Part shown: piece after piece, positions 52,421-60,980 of the stretch
How the letters are laid out: each line of letters starts with the position of its first letter
Position numbering within the stretch: position 1 is the first letter of the stretch
Assembly (NCBI RefSeq): GCF_030812215.1
Contig: NZ_JAUSSG010000006.1
Location: 310,001 to 374,000 of the forward strand
Direction: 5' to 3'
DNA length: 64,000 bases
From: Variovorax boronicumulans
Lineage (GTDB): Bacteria; Pseudomonadota; Gammaproteobacteria; Burkholderiales; Burkholderiaceae_C
The notes under the pieces: generated by a model
What the model was told of the DNA's origin: nothing
The model's input: the letters and a program-made list of their open reading frames with translations, nothing else
Database searches by the model: none
Position numbers and translations under genes: made by a program

Positions 52421-53788
52421 TCAGGAAAGTTCGCCGGCCGCAATGTCTTCGAGCGAGCGGCCGCGCGTGGGAATGCCCATGAACGTGACGGCCGCCGCGC
52501 CCAGCAGCAGCACCGCCGTCGTCATGCCGAACACGCCCGCGAAGCCGGCCGTCGGGTAGATGAAGCCCACCAGGATCGGCGCGGTGATGCCGCCGATGCG
52601 CCCGATGGCCGAGGCCAGGCCCGAGCCCGTCGCGCGCACCTGCGTCGGAAACACCTCGGGCGTGTAGGCATAGACACCCGCGTACGTACCGTTCATGAAG
52701 AAGGACAGCAGCACGCCCGCCACCATGATCTGTGCATCGCTGTGCGTGAACGCGAGCCCCAGCGCGCAAAGCCCGCCCAGCAGCATGTAGCTCACGATGG
52801 TGGCCTGCCGGCCGATGCGCTCGTTGAACCACGCGGCCGAGAAGTAGCCCGGAATCTGCGCGATGTACATCACCAGCGAATAGCCGAAGCTCTTGGTGAT
52901 CGTCATGCCGTTCTGGATCAGGAGGCTCGGGATCCAGGTGAAGAACGAGTAGTAGCTGAAGGTGATCGACAGCCACATCAGCCAGGTCATGGTGCTGATG
53001 CGGATGAGCTTTTTGGAGACCAGCGTTGCGTAGTTCGTCAGCAGGCTGCCGCGCGTGGTACTTGGCGGTGGGGCGGCGACGTCTTCGGCATTGAGCACGG
53101 GCAGCGCCTGGCCGCGGCGCAGGTGGTCGGACTCCATTGCATCCATGATCGCGTCCGCCTCGGCGGCGCGGCCCTGGCTCTCGAGCCAGCGCGGCGACTC
53201 CGGCAGCGCCCGGCGCCACCACAGCAACAGCACCACCGGCAGCGCCGTGATGAAGATGACGATGCGCCAGCCCTGCGGGTGCGCGGGCACGATGAAGTAG
53301 CCCAGCAGCGCCGCGGCGACGAAGCCGAACGAGAAGAAGCCCGCGAGCGCGCCGGTGAAGGTGCCGCGGTAGCGCCGCGCCACGAACTCCGAAAGGTACG
53401 GCGCGATGATCGCGCTCTCGGCCCCGGCGCCGAAGCCGGCCACGATGCGCAGCGCGAGGAAGAGCGTCCAGTCGTTGACCATGCCGCTGAAGAGCGAGGC
53501 CACGCAGTAGATCGCGAGCGCCGACATCATCACCTTGCGCCGCCCGATCAGGTCGCCGCAGGTGCCGGCCGCGAGCGCGCCGAAGAAGAAACCGATGAAG
53601 TTCGCGCTGGCCAGCACGCCGATCTGCACGCTGCTCAGCCCCCATTCGGTGCGCAGCACCGGAAGCACGAAGGCGATCACGGCGGCATCCATCGCATCGA
53701 AGGTGTAGCCGAGGCCCCCCATGAGGAGCAGGCGTCGATGGAAACCAGAGAAGGGCAGGCGCTCGATGCGCGCCGACAGCATGGTCAT
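52421..53788 (-). CDS. MFS transporter (aromatic acid/sugar porter-like)
   Basis: 455-residue transporter with 12 membrane segments. The A-motif GTCGDLIGRRKVMM is between segments 2 and 3, and LPESPRWLESQGR lies in the central loop, as in the sugar-porter and aromatic-acid:H+ symporter families. Conserved Asp/Glu residues FDAMDAA in segment 1 resemble AAHS members. It imports probably the substrate of the downstream amidohydrolase. First gene of the operon MFS-GAF-amidohydrolase; its promoter is shared with the divergent LysR gene at 53911. Confidence 0.88.
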   Translation of the reverse strand: MTMLSARIERLPFSGFHRRLLLMGGLGYTFDAMDAAVIAFVLPVLRTEWGLSSVQIGVLASANFIGFFFGALAAGTCGDLIGRRKVMMSALAIYCVASLFSGMVNDWTLFLALRIVAGFGAGAESAIIAPYLSEFVARRYRGTFTGALAGFFSFGFVAAALLGYFIVPAHPQGWRIVIFITALPVVLLLWWRRALPESPRWLESQGRAAEADAIMDAMESDHLRRGQALPVLNAEDVAAPPPSTTRGSLLTNYATLVSKKLIRISTMTWLMWLSITFSYYSFFTWIPSLLIQNGMTITKSFGYSLVMYIAQIPGYFSAAWFNERIGRQATIVSYMLLGGLCALGLAFTHSDAQIMVAGVLLSFFMNGTYAGVYAYTPEVFPTQVRATGSGLASAIGRIGGITAPILVGFIYPTAGFAGVFGMTTAVLLLGAAAVTFMGIPTRGRSLEDIAAGELS

Positions 53789-53849
53789 GGGGATCCCTCG
53801 GCTTCAGGTGGGGTAGGGGTGAAGCGGCAGATCGTAGGATCGGGGAGAT

Positions 53850-53874
53850 ATCACGACAAATTTATATGCGTGAT
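53850..53874. promoter_or_regulatory. LysR-type operator ATCACG-N13-CGTGAT
   Basis: Perfect 6-bp inverted repeat with a 13-base AT-rich spacer, in the 122-base divergent region between the MFS and LysR genes. The arms contain T-N11-A-like symmetry as in LysR boxes. Confidence 0.75.
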
Positions 53875-53910
53875 TGTGTTTATTGAGCCGGTGAATGAAT
53901 GGGACGCACG

Positions 53911-54828
53911 ATGAACTACCGCAATGCCGATCTCAACCTGCTGAAGGTGTTCGAAGCCCTGATGACCGAAGGCAATGTCACGCGCGCAGCCAGCAAGCTG
54001 TCGCTGACGCAGCCCGCGGTCAGCAATGCGCTGCGCCGGCTGCGCGACACCTTCGACGATCCGCTCTTCGTGCGCAGTGGCGTGGGCGTCAACCCGACCC
54101 GGCGCGCCATCGATCTCTGGGAGCCGCTGTCGCAGTCGCTGCATGCGATCCGCGCGACGATGGACGACGAGCGCTTCGACGCGCTGCGCAGCACCGCGAG
54201 CGTGAGCATCGCGATGTCCGACTACGTGTCCTCGATCGTGGTGCCGCGGCTGGCGGCCCGGCTGGGCAAGGTCGCGCCGTCGATGCAGGTTCATGCCATT
54301 CCGAACACGCTGGTGGATTTCGGCCCGGTGCTGGCCGACAACAAGGCCGACTTCGCGATCAGCGTCTACAACGAGGAGGTGCGGCGGCCGGCGTTCCTCA
54401 AGTCGAGGGCCTTGTGGTCGCCCGACTTCCTCTGCTTCATGCGCGCAGGGCATCCGCTGGCGCGCACGGGCAAGATTCCGCTGAAGAAATTCCTCGCGGC
54501 GCGGCATGTGGATGTGAGCCTGGTCGGCAAGACCACGCCGACCTACGACCTCTTTCTGCGCAGCCGCGGGCTGCAGCGCAACCTGGTCGCGACGGTGAAC
54601 CACTACGGGGCGGCGTACGAGGCGGTGCGCCGTTCCGACCTGCTCGCGGTGCTGCCATGGTCGGAGAAGTTCGAACCCTCGCGCCTCGCGGGCCTGCGCA
54701 TGGTGCCGGTACCGCTGGAGGCGCCGCCGCGCATCATCGAACTGTTCTGGCACCAGCGGCACGAGACCTCGGCGCTGCACCAGTGGGTCAAGGACACGCT
54801 GCTCGCGCTGTTCGAGCAGCCGTCCTGA
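53911..54828 (+). CDS. LysR-type regulator, NodD/PnbR-like subgroup
   Basis: 305 residues from ATG 53911 (an ATG at 53899 would add four). The helix-turn-helix NADLNLLKVFEALMTEGNVTRAASKLSLTQPAVSNALRRLRDTFDDPLFVRSGVGVNPT is of the LNLL...LFVR type found in NodD and DntR/NahR. The effector domain ends IELFWHQRHETSALHQWVKDTL. It probably activates the divergent MFS-GAF-amidohydrolase operon in response to its substrate. Adjacent to the ligase-gene end on the other strand, with no spacer. Confidence 0.9.
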   Translation: MNYRNADLNLLKVFEALMTEGNVTRAASKLSLTQPAVSNALRRLRDTFDDPLFVRSGVGVNPTRRAIDLWEPLSQSLHAIRATMDDERFDALRSTASVSIAMSDYVSSIVVPRLAARLGKVAPSMQVHAIPNTLVDFGPVLADNKADFAISVYNEEVRRPAFLKSRALWSPDFLCFMRAGHPLARTGKIPLKKFLAARHVDVSLVGKTTPTYDLFLRSRGLQRNLVATVNHYGAAYEAVRRSDLLAVLPWSEKFEPSRLAGLRMVPVPLEAPPRIIELFWHQRHETSALHQWVKDTLLALFEQPS

Positions 54829-56637
54829 TCAGCCGCGCAGGCGCACCACCTGCGGGTCTTGATCTGCAGAGTGCAGGCGCGCCACCTCGGCCGCACGCCG
54901 CGCGAGCACCGCGCGCTGGTTGATGTACCCCTTGTCGGTGATCTCACCCGCGTCGAGGCTCGGCGGTTCGGCCAAGACCAGCGCGCACGCCGGGCACTGC
55001 GACGAGCCCGCGCCTTCATCGCGCAGCGAACGCAGCACGCCGGCAATGCGCTCGGCCAACGCTTCAGATGCGAGCGACGTGGCCTGCGGACCTGGAAACA
55101 CCAGCATGCCGATCTCGTCGCGGTCGTGGCCGGTGAGCACCACGTCCTGCACATGCGGCGCGAGCATCGACACCAGCTTCACGCGCAGCGTGCCCACCGA
55201 GACCCAGGTGCCGGTCGAGAGCTTGAAGTCCTCGGCCACGCGGCCGTTGAAGATCACGCCTTGCGCGGGCTCCGCGGCGTTCGCGAGGAAGCCGGCGTCG
55301 CCGATGCGGTAGTAGCCTTCCTCGTCGAATGCCTCGGCCGTTTCACGTGGCGCATCGCGGTAGCCCGGGAACACCGAGACGCCCTTGACCCGCATCTCCA
55401 GCTTCTGCCCGTTGGGCACGAACTTGAGTTCGAGCCCCGGCAGCGGCGCGCCGATGCAGCCTGCGCCATCGAGCTTCCAGTGCGCGGAGGTGATGGCGGG
55501 CGAAGTCTCGGTCGCGCCCCACGAGGTGGTGAGCCACAGCGGGCGCGCTGGCCGCACGCGCTGGGCCACCGCTTCGAGCCGTTGCCACGTCGAAGGCGCG
55601 AGCGCCGCTGCTGCATAGAAAGCCAGCCGCAGTCGCGAGAACACCTCGGTGGCAAGTGCGTCGTCGGCTTCGAGAAAGGGCAGCAGCATGTCGAAGCCCC
55701 GAGGCACGTTGAACAGCAGCGTGGGCCTCACCTCGCGCAGGTTGCGCACCGTCTTCTCGATCAGGCCCGGCGCGGGCCGGCCCTCGTCGATGTAGAGCGC
55801 GCCGCCGTGGCACAGCACCATGTGCAGGTTGTGGTTTGCGCCGAAGGTGTGGCTCCACGGGAGCCAGTCGACCAGCACCGGTTTCTCCTCAGTGAGGAAG
55901 CGCCAGGTCTGCGCCATCATCTGCTGGTTGGCGCACAGCATGCGGTGCGTGTTGATCACCACCTTGGGCTTGCCGGTGGAGCCCGAGGTCAGCAGGTACT
56001 TGGCGTGGGTGTCGGGGAGGATGGTTGCGAAGGCTTCCATTACCGCCGGTGTTTCGCGGGCCGCGAGTAACCGCTCGAAGGCCATTGCACCCGGATGCGC
56101 ATCGGCGTTGCGGCTGAACACCGTGACGGCCTCGACGCCGCAGCCCGCAAGCGCGCCGCCATACACCTTGGCGTCGGACGCGTAGATCAGCGCAGGCCCG
56201 AGCGCCTTCAGCATGCCGTGCAGCCGCGACGGGTCCTTCGCCATGCGCGAGTACGCGCTGGAAAGCGAGCACGCCGTGCGGCCGATGTGCATCGCCGCGA
56301 GCATCAGCACCGCGTGGTCGATCGCGTTGTCCGAGAGGATCACGATGGGCTGGCCCGTGGGCAGCTTCAGGTCGAGCAGACCCTGCGCGACCGCGCCGAC
56401 GGCATGGCGCAGCGCGTGGTAGTCGAGCTTGCGCCAGCCTTCGCCGCTTTCATCGCGCTCCGCGAAGGCCAGCGCATCGGGTGTCTCGCGCGCCCAGCGC
56501 TCCAGCCATTCGCCGATGCAGCGCGCATAGGGCTTCAGCGCCTGTGGCGAGCGCAGCGCGAAGGAACCGTCGTCGAAGTCGATGCGCACCGTGCGGGGTG
56601 GGGCGATCAGGCTTTTGTCGTTGAGGAAGTCGGTCAT
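54829..56637 (-). CDS. Feruloyl-CoA synthase-like acyl-CoA ligase
   Basis: 602-residue adenylate-forming ligase. The AMP-binding P-loop LTSGSTGKPK lies at about 216-225, with the later TTSWGATETSPA motif near 375-386 and YRIGDAGFLA in the hinge region. The overall arrangement matches the FCS (feruloyl-CoA synthetase) subgroup. It makes an acyl-CoA from a carboxylic acid, CoA and ATP. ATG at 56637 gives the usual start. Last gene of the four-gene BKACE operon, separated from the preceding gene by a repeat copy (56642-56724). The acid substrate is not known. Confidence 0.85.
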   Translation of the reverse strand: MTDFLNDKSLIAPPRTVRIDFDDGSFALRSPQALKPYARCIGEWLERWARETPDALAFAERDESGEGWRKLDYHALRHAVGAVAQGLLDLKLPTGQPIVILSDNAIDHAVLMLAAMHIGRTACSLSSAYSRMAKDPSRLHGMLKALGPALIYASDAKVYGGALAGCGVEAVTVFSRNADAHPGAMAFERLLAARETPAVMEAFATILPDTHAKYLLTSGSTGKPKVVINTHRMLCANQQMMAQTWRFLTEEKPVLVDWLPWSHTFGANHNLHMVLCHGGALYIDEGRPAPGLIEKTVRNLREVRPTLLFNVPRGFDMLLPFLEADDALATEVFSRLRLAFYAAAALAPSTWQRLEAVAQRVRPARPLWLTTSWGATETSPAITSAHWKLDGAGCIGAPLPGLELKFVPNGQKLEMRVKGVSVFPGYRDAPRETAEAFDEEGYYRIGDAGFLANAAEPAQGVIFNGRVAEDFKLSTGTWVSVGTLRVKLVSMLAPHVQDVVLTGHDRDEIGMLVFPGPQATSLASEALAERIAGVLRSLRDEGAGSSQCPACALVLAEPPSLDAGEITDKGYINQRAVLARRAAEVARLHSADQDPQVVRLRG

Positions 56638-56641
56638 ATGT

Positions 56642-56724
56642 GGTCGCTGCCGGGCCGCCCCAAAGCGAACCACGCCTCCCCCATGGGGGGTGGCGAAGCA
56701 CACGAAGTGGCAAGCCGGGGGGCA
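56642..56724. repeat. GC-rich interspersed repeat, copy 2
   Basis: A diverged, slightly shorter copy of the unit at 38077-38168: it has the same GCCGGGCCGCCCCAA start, the CCTCCCCC/GGGGGGTGG hairpin and the AAGCCGGGGGGC end. It fills the gap between the dehydrogenase and the ligase genes. Confidence 0.8.
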
Positions 56725-56730
56725 GTCATT

Positions 56731-57681
56731 TCAATCGAGTTTGCCGGTGTCGGCCTTGGCGCGAATCAGGTTCAACAGCAGGGTGTCGCGTGCGGCTTCG
56801 AGGTCGCTGGTGCGGCGTGCGCCCAGTTCATCGGCAACGCCCTCGGTCACTTTCTGCTTGAGCGCGGCCGTCATCGATGGCGCGCCCAGGTCCTTCCACC
56901 AATCCTCGATGGGCCCGCCCAGGTGCGCGAGCACATGCTCGATGCCGCCCGCACCACCCGACAGATGCAGGTTCATGAACGGCCCCATCACCGCCCAGCG
57001 CAGGCCGGGGCCGTGCGCAATCGCGGTGTCGATGTCCGCGACGCTCGCCACGCCTTCGTCGACGAGATGGAAGGCCTCGCGCCACAGCGCCGCCTGCAGC
57101 CGGTTCGCGATGTGGCCCTTGACCTCGCGCTTCACGTGGATCGGCCGCTTGCCGATGGCCGCATAAAACGCCATCGTGCGTTCGATGGTTTCGGCCGACG
57201 TCTTCTCGCCGCCGATCACCTCCACCAGCGGAATCAGGTGCGGCGGATTGAACGGATGCCCCAGCACCACGCGCTGCGGGTGCGCGCAGCCCGACTGCAC
57301 GCCGCTGATCGCAAGGCCCGACGAACTCGACGCAAGGATGGTGTCCGGCGGCGCAGCCGCGTCCATGCGGCGGAACAGATCGATCTTGAAGTCCATGCGC
57401 TCGGGGCCGTTCTCCTGCACGAAGTCGGCGACCGATACCGCGTCTTCCAGGCTGTCGTGAAAGCGCAGCCGGTCGACCGATGCGCTGGGCGCGAGGCCGA
57501 AGCGCTCCAGCGTCGGCCAGTGTTGTGCCACTGCGGCACGCAATCTGTCTTCGGCGCCGGGCGACGGATCGGTCGCGTTCACGTCGAGCCCGTGCGCGAG
57601 AAAGTACGCGGCCCAGCTCGCACCGATCACGCCGGTGCCGACGACCGCGACGCGTTTCACATCCAGGGTGTTGCTGCTCAT
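56731..57681 (-). CDS. Carnitine-dehydrogenase-like 3-hydroxyacyl dehydrogenase
   Basis: 316 residues. NAD-binding motif GTGVIGASWAAYFLAHGLDVNATDP (15-39) and the HADH dyad His 142 (GHPFNPPHLIPLVEVIGG) and Glu 154. It is markedly similar to bacterial L-carnitine dehydrogenase (CdhA/LcdH) in length, in HEVNDG-like ALWREAFHLVDEGVASVADIDTAIAHGPGLRWAVMGPF and in its short, single-copy build. Likely reaction: NAD+ oxidation of a beta-hydroxy acid to the beta-keto acid. Starts in the stop of the binding protein (ATGA). Substrate (carnitine or another) unproven. Confidence 0.85.
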   Translation of the reverse strand: MSSNTLDVKRVAVVGTGVIGASWAAYFLAHGLDVNATDPSPGAEDRLRAAVAQHWPTLERFGLAPSASVDRLRFHDSLEDAVSVADFVQENGPERMDFKIDLFRRMDAAAPPDTILASSSSGLAISGVQSGCAHPQRVVLGHPFNPPHLIPLVEVIGGEKTSAETIERTMAFYAAIGKRPIHVKREVKGHIANRLQAALWREAFHLVDEGVASVADIDTAIAHGPGLRWAVMGPFMNLHLSGGAGGIEHVLAHLGGPIEDWWKDLGAPSMTAALKQKVTEGVADELGARRTSDLEAARDTLLLNLIRAKADTGKLD

Positions 57682-58892
57682 GATTTCCACCGCGCGCAGC
57701 GGCTCTCTGCCTTCGTCGTCCATGCGGCCTCGCCGCGGATCGGCTCGACCACCTTGTAGTAATCCCACGGCTCCTTCGATTCGTCGGGCGTCTTCACCTG
57801 CATCAGCTGCATGTCGTGAACCATGAGGCCATCGTCGCGCAGCCACCCGCCCTTGACGAACATGTCATTGAACTTCGTCTTGCGAAGCTGCGCCATCACC
57901 TTGTCGGCGTCGTCGCTGCCGGCCGCCTTCACCGTCTGCAGGTATTGCAGCGCGGCCGAGTAGTCGCCGGCGTGGAAGGAGGAGGGCATGCGCTTGTGCT
58001 TGTCGAAGAAGCGCCGCGCCCAGGTGCGCGCCTCGGGGCTCTGGTTCCAGTACCAGCTGTCGGTGAGGTACATGCCCTGCGAGGTCTTCAGCCCCAGCGC
58101 GTGCACGTCGTTGATGGTGATGATCATGCCGGCCAGCTTCATGTTCTTGCTGATGCCGAACTCGGCGGCCGACTTGATCGCGTTCACCGTGTCGCCGCCC
58201 GCATTGGCGAGCGCCAGCACCTGCGCCTTGGAGCCCTGTGCCTGCAGCATGAACGACGAGAAATCGCTCGCGCCGAGTGGATGCTTCACCGAACCAGCGA
58301 CGGTGCCGCCGCTGGCATTGATGATCTTGGCCGCGTCGGTCTGCAGCGCGGCGCCGAAGGCGTAGTCGGCGGTCACGAAGTACCAGCTCTTGCCGCCCGC
58401 CTTGACCACCGCGCTCGCGGTGCCGCGGGCCATCGCCACCGTGTCGTAGGCGTAGTGCACCGTGTAGGGCGAGCAGTATTCGTTGGTGAGGCTCGATGCG
58501 CCCGAGCCGACCACGAAGTACGGCTTCTTCTTGTCGGCCGCCACGCCCGCCATCGCGATGGCCGCACCCGAGTTGACGCCCGCGATCAGCATGTCGACCT
58601 TCTGCACGTCGAACCATTCGCGTGCCTTGGCGGCTGCGATGTCGGGCTTGTTCTGATGGTCGGCGGTGACCAGCTCGATCTTCTTGCCGTCGATGGCGCC
58701 GCCCATGTCGGCGATCGCCATGCGAATGGCTTCCGCGCCGGCCGGGCCGTCGTAGTCGCGGTAGATGCCCGACATGTCGCTGATGAAGCCGATGCGGATG
58801 GTGTCGTCCGACATCTGCGCCGAAGCGCCGGTGGTGGCGAAGGCGGTGGCCAGGGCGATGGCGAGCGCGGTGCGCGAGAGGGTGGTGGTCAT
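57678..58892 (-). CDS. ABC transporter substrate-binding protein without a nearby permease
   Basis: 404 residues, peripla_BP_6 class. Signal peptide cleaved after ASA (about residue 25). IRIGFISDMSGIYRDYDGPAGAEAIRMAIADMGGAIDGKKIELV opens the mature protein. No ABC permease or ATPase gene is in the operon or window, so it works either with a remote transporter or as a sensor. It sits between the BKACE gene and the dehydrogenase (overlap ATGA), so its ligand is probably the pathway substrate. Confidence 0.88.
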   Translation of the reverse strand: MTTTLSRTALAIALATAFATTGASAQMSDDTIRIGFISDMSGIYRDYDGPAGAEAIRMAIADMGGAIDGKKIELVTADHQNKPDIAAAKAREWFDVQKVDMLIAGVNSGAAIAMAGVAADKKKPYFVVGSGASSLTNEYCSPYTVHYAYDTVAMARGTASAVVKAGGKSWYFVTADYAFGAALQTDAAKIINASGGTVAGSVKHPLGASDFSSFMLQAQGSKAQVLALANAGGDTVNAIKSAAEFGISKNMKLAGMIITINDVHALGLKTSQGMYLTDSWYWNQSPEARTWARRFFDKHKRMPSSFHAGDYSAALQYLQTVKAAGSDDADKVMAQLRKTKFNDMFVKGGWLRDDGLMVHDMQLMQVKTPDESKEPWDYYKVVEPIRGEAAWTTKAESRCARWKS

Positions 58893-58943
58893 GGTCTTGT
58901 CTCCGGTCGTTGTACTTGTTGGTTCGTTCGCTCGCTGGCTCGG

Positions 58944-59867
58944 TCAGCCCAGCGCGAAATTGGGCCGCGGCGTGCCGGTGCGCGGCAGCCCCATCATCTG
59001 GCGCGCCTCGGCGGGCGTGGCCACTTCCATGTCGAGCTCGCGGATCACCCGCACGATGCGCTCGGTGAGCTGCACGTTGGTGGCCAGTTCGCCCTGGCGG
59101 AAGTAGAGGTTGTCTTCGAGCCCCACGCGCGCATGCCCGCCCAGCAGCAGCGCCGCCACGTTGGCTTCGAGTTGCGAGGGGCCGATGCCGCTCACGCAGA
59201 AGATGCTGCCCTTGGGCAGCGTGTCGACCATCATCTGCAGGAAGCGCGGCGAGTACGGCATCGCGTTCTGGAAGTTGCGGTGCACGTTCATCACGAGGTT
59301 GATGAAGTAGGGCTCCTCGTCGTGGCCCTCGCCGATCAGCGTGGTCGTGTCCTGCAGGATGTGCGTGGGGCTGAACACCTCCCACTCGGGCTTGATGCCG
59401 CGCGCCTTCATGCCGGCGGCGAGTTCGCGGCCCTTGGTGATGGGCGTGTCCATGAGGATCTGCTTGCCCTCGAAGCTCAGGTTGAGCGTGGTCGCGTCCA
59501 GCGTGCACATCTCGGCGCCGGCGTCCATGCCCTTGATGCGCTCTTCCCACGCGATTTCCCAGCGGTCGCCCGCCAGCGGCTTGACCATGTCGCCGTGCAC
59601 GCCGCCGCCGGTGGAGTTGTTGATGACGATATCGCTGCCGCCCGCGCGGATGCGGCTGTTGATGTCGCGGTACACCTCGGCGTTGCAGGTGGCGCCGTCG
59701 TCGGGCCGGCGCGCGTGGATCGCCACCACGCTCGCACCGGCGTTCCAGCAGCGCAGCACGTCGGCGGCGATCTCGGCGGGCTGGGTGGGCAGGTGCGGGT
59801 TCTGCGACTTGTGCGCCATGCCGCCGGTGGGGGCGATGGTCACGATCACTTTGCGCTTGGACGACAT
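58944..59867 (-). CDS. Beta-keto acid cleavage enzyme (BKACE, DUF849) family protein
   Basis: 307 residues. Family members cleave a beta-keto acid with acetyl-CoA, giving acetoacetate and a new CoA ester; characterised ones act on 3-keto-5-aminohexanoate or dehydrocarnitine. Conserved parts seen: TIAPTGG, the INNSTGGG loop, EWEVFSPTH, and Glu 251 in RVGLEDNL. But the HxH zinc motif near the N-terminus, normally His-x-His, reads A-I-H (Ala 49, His 51). First gene of the operon, divergent from the Crp/Fnr regulator. A distinct BKACE subgroup is likely. Confidence 0.87.
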   Translation of the reverse strand: MSSKRKVIVTIAPTGGMAHKSQNPHLPTQPAEIAADVLRCWNAGASVVAIHARRPDDGATCNAEVYRDINSRIRAGGSDIVINNSTGGGVHGDMVKPLAGDRWEIAWEERIKGMDAGAEMCTLDATTLNLSFEGKQILMDTPITKGRELAAGMKARGIKPEWEVFSPTHILQDTTTLIGEGHDEEPYFINLVMNVHRNFQNAMPYSPRFLQMMVDTLPKGSIFCVSGIGPSQLEANVAALLLGGHARVGLEDNLYFRQGELATNVQLTERIVRVIRELDMEVATPAEARQMMGLPRTGTPRPNFALG

Positions 59868-59992
59868 GGCGTTTTCCTGGTGTCTTGCATGAGGGGCGCG
59901 CTATTATTTTTGGCAGCGAAGGCACACTCAGTCATCGCGACGACATTTGGGCTCAGGGTTTACGCACCCGTGCCTCCAGGAGCTTTCATTCC

Positions 59993-60706
59993 ATGCCCTC
60001 GAAGAAGGCGGAGCAGCCCATCACGGCGGCATCGCTGACCATTCCACAACTGCTGCAAGGCTCGGCCTGGTTTCCGCTGCTCGATGCGGTCGCACGCGAG
60101 CGCGTGCTCGACGAGATGCGCGAGGTCGAGGTGGCCCCCGGCGCCGCGCTGTGCCGGCGCGGCGACACGCCGCTGCACTGGTATGGCACGCTCGAAGGCC
60201 TGCTCAAGTGGTCGATCACCTCCAGCGACGGGCGCTCGGTGACCTTCGGCGGCCTGTCGGTCGGCAGCTGGTTCGGCGAGGGCACGCTGTTGCGCGCGGT
60301 GCCGCGCTCGGCGGACATCATTGCGCTGCGCGCGAGCCGCGTGGCGCAGCTGCCGCTAGAGACCTTCGAGTGGCTGCACCGCACGCAGCGCGGCTTCGAT
60401 CATTTCCTGCTGCAGCAGATCAACGAGCGGCTGCACTGGTTCATGGGTAATTACGCGGCGCACCGGCTGCTCGATGCGGACAGCCAGGTGGCGCGGGCGC
60501 TCGCCGGGTTGTTCCATCCGTGGCTGCATCCGGGGAGCGAGCCGCACCTGCAGACGTCGCAGGAGGAGATCGCGAATCTCTCGGGCGTGTCACGGCAAAG
60601 GTGCAATGCGGCGCTGAACCGTTTGAAGGAGGCGGGGTTCCTGCGGATCGAGTACGGGGGCATCACCGTCATCGATCTGGAAGGGCTGCGGCGGTTCATC
60701 GAGTAG
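59993..60706 (+). CDS. Crp/Fnr family transcriptional regulator
   Basis: 237 residues. An N-terminal cyclic-nucleotide-type sensory domain (about 30-145) and a C-terminal winged helix with TSQEEIANLSGVSRQRCNAALNRLKEAGFL (about 190-220). No Fe-S cysteines like FNR appear in the N-terminus; only one cysteine (Cys 47) lies in the sensory domain. ATG at 59993 lies behind AGGAG; a longer frame exists upstream. Divergent from the BKACE operon, which it probably controls. Confidence 0.88.
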   Translation: MPSKKAEQPITAASLTIPQLLQGSAWFPLLDAVARERVLDEMREVEVAPGAALCRRGDTPLHWYGTLEGLLKWSITSSDGRSVTFGGLSVGSWFGEGTLLRAVPRSADIIALRASRVAQLPLETFEWLHRTQRGFDHFLLQQINERLHWFMGNYAAHRLLDADSQVARALAGLFHPWLHPGSEPHLQTSQEEIANLSGVSRQRCNAALNRLKEAGFLRIEYGGITVIDLEGLRRFIE

Positions 60707-60724
60707 GCCGCAGCCCGCGCGCCT

Positions 60725-60949
60725 TCACTGCGGCTTCTTCGCCTGTTCCGCGAGCCGCTTGCGGTACTCGGTGGTGGTCACCCCCCCGAACCCCCAGTCG
60801 TCCGTATCAATCTCCTCGATCACGATATGCGTCCACTCCGGCGGCTTCTTCAGCACGCGTTCGAGGACCTCGGTGAACTCGGCGATGACCTGGGTCTTCT
60901 GCTCACGCGTGACGCCGTCGCGGGTGATCTTCAGATTGACGAAAGGCAT
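60725..60949 (-). CDS. 4-oxalocrotonate tautomerase family protein
   Basis: 74 residues. MPFVNLKITRDGVTREQKTQ starts with the N-terminal Pro (after Met removal) that acts as catalytic base in the tautomerase superfamily. The C-terminal HIVIEEIDTDDWGFGG segment is the family's second half-repeat. A good AAGGAG ribosome site precedes ATG 60949. It follows the SDR gene by 31 bases on the same strand. Substrate unknown. Confidence 0.9.
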   Translation of the reverse strand: MPFVNLKITRDGVTREQKTQVIAEFTEVLERVLKKPPEWTHIVIEEIDTDDWGFGGVTTTEYRKRLAEQAKKPQ

Positions 60950-60980
60950 GGTGTGCTCCTTGGTTGTGTGAACGGTGCGA

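Noticed and set aside
51900..53645. Open frame upstream of the amidohydrolase through GAF and MFS genes
   Set aside because: The GAF and MFS genes occupy this DNA on the same strand in other frames with clear family motifs.
55339..55354. A third parS-like sequence inside the ligase gene (centre TTTCACGTGG)
   Set aside because: It differs from parS at three positions and lies about 44 kb from the parB locus within a coding region, so chance similarity is more likely.
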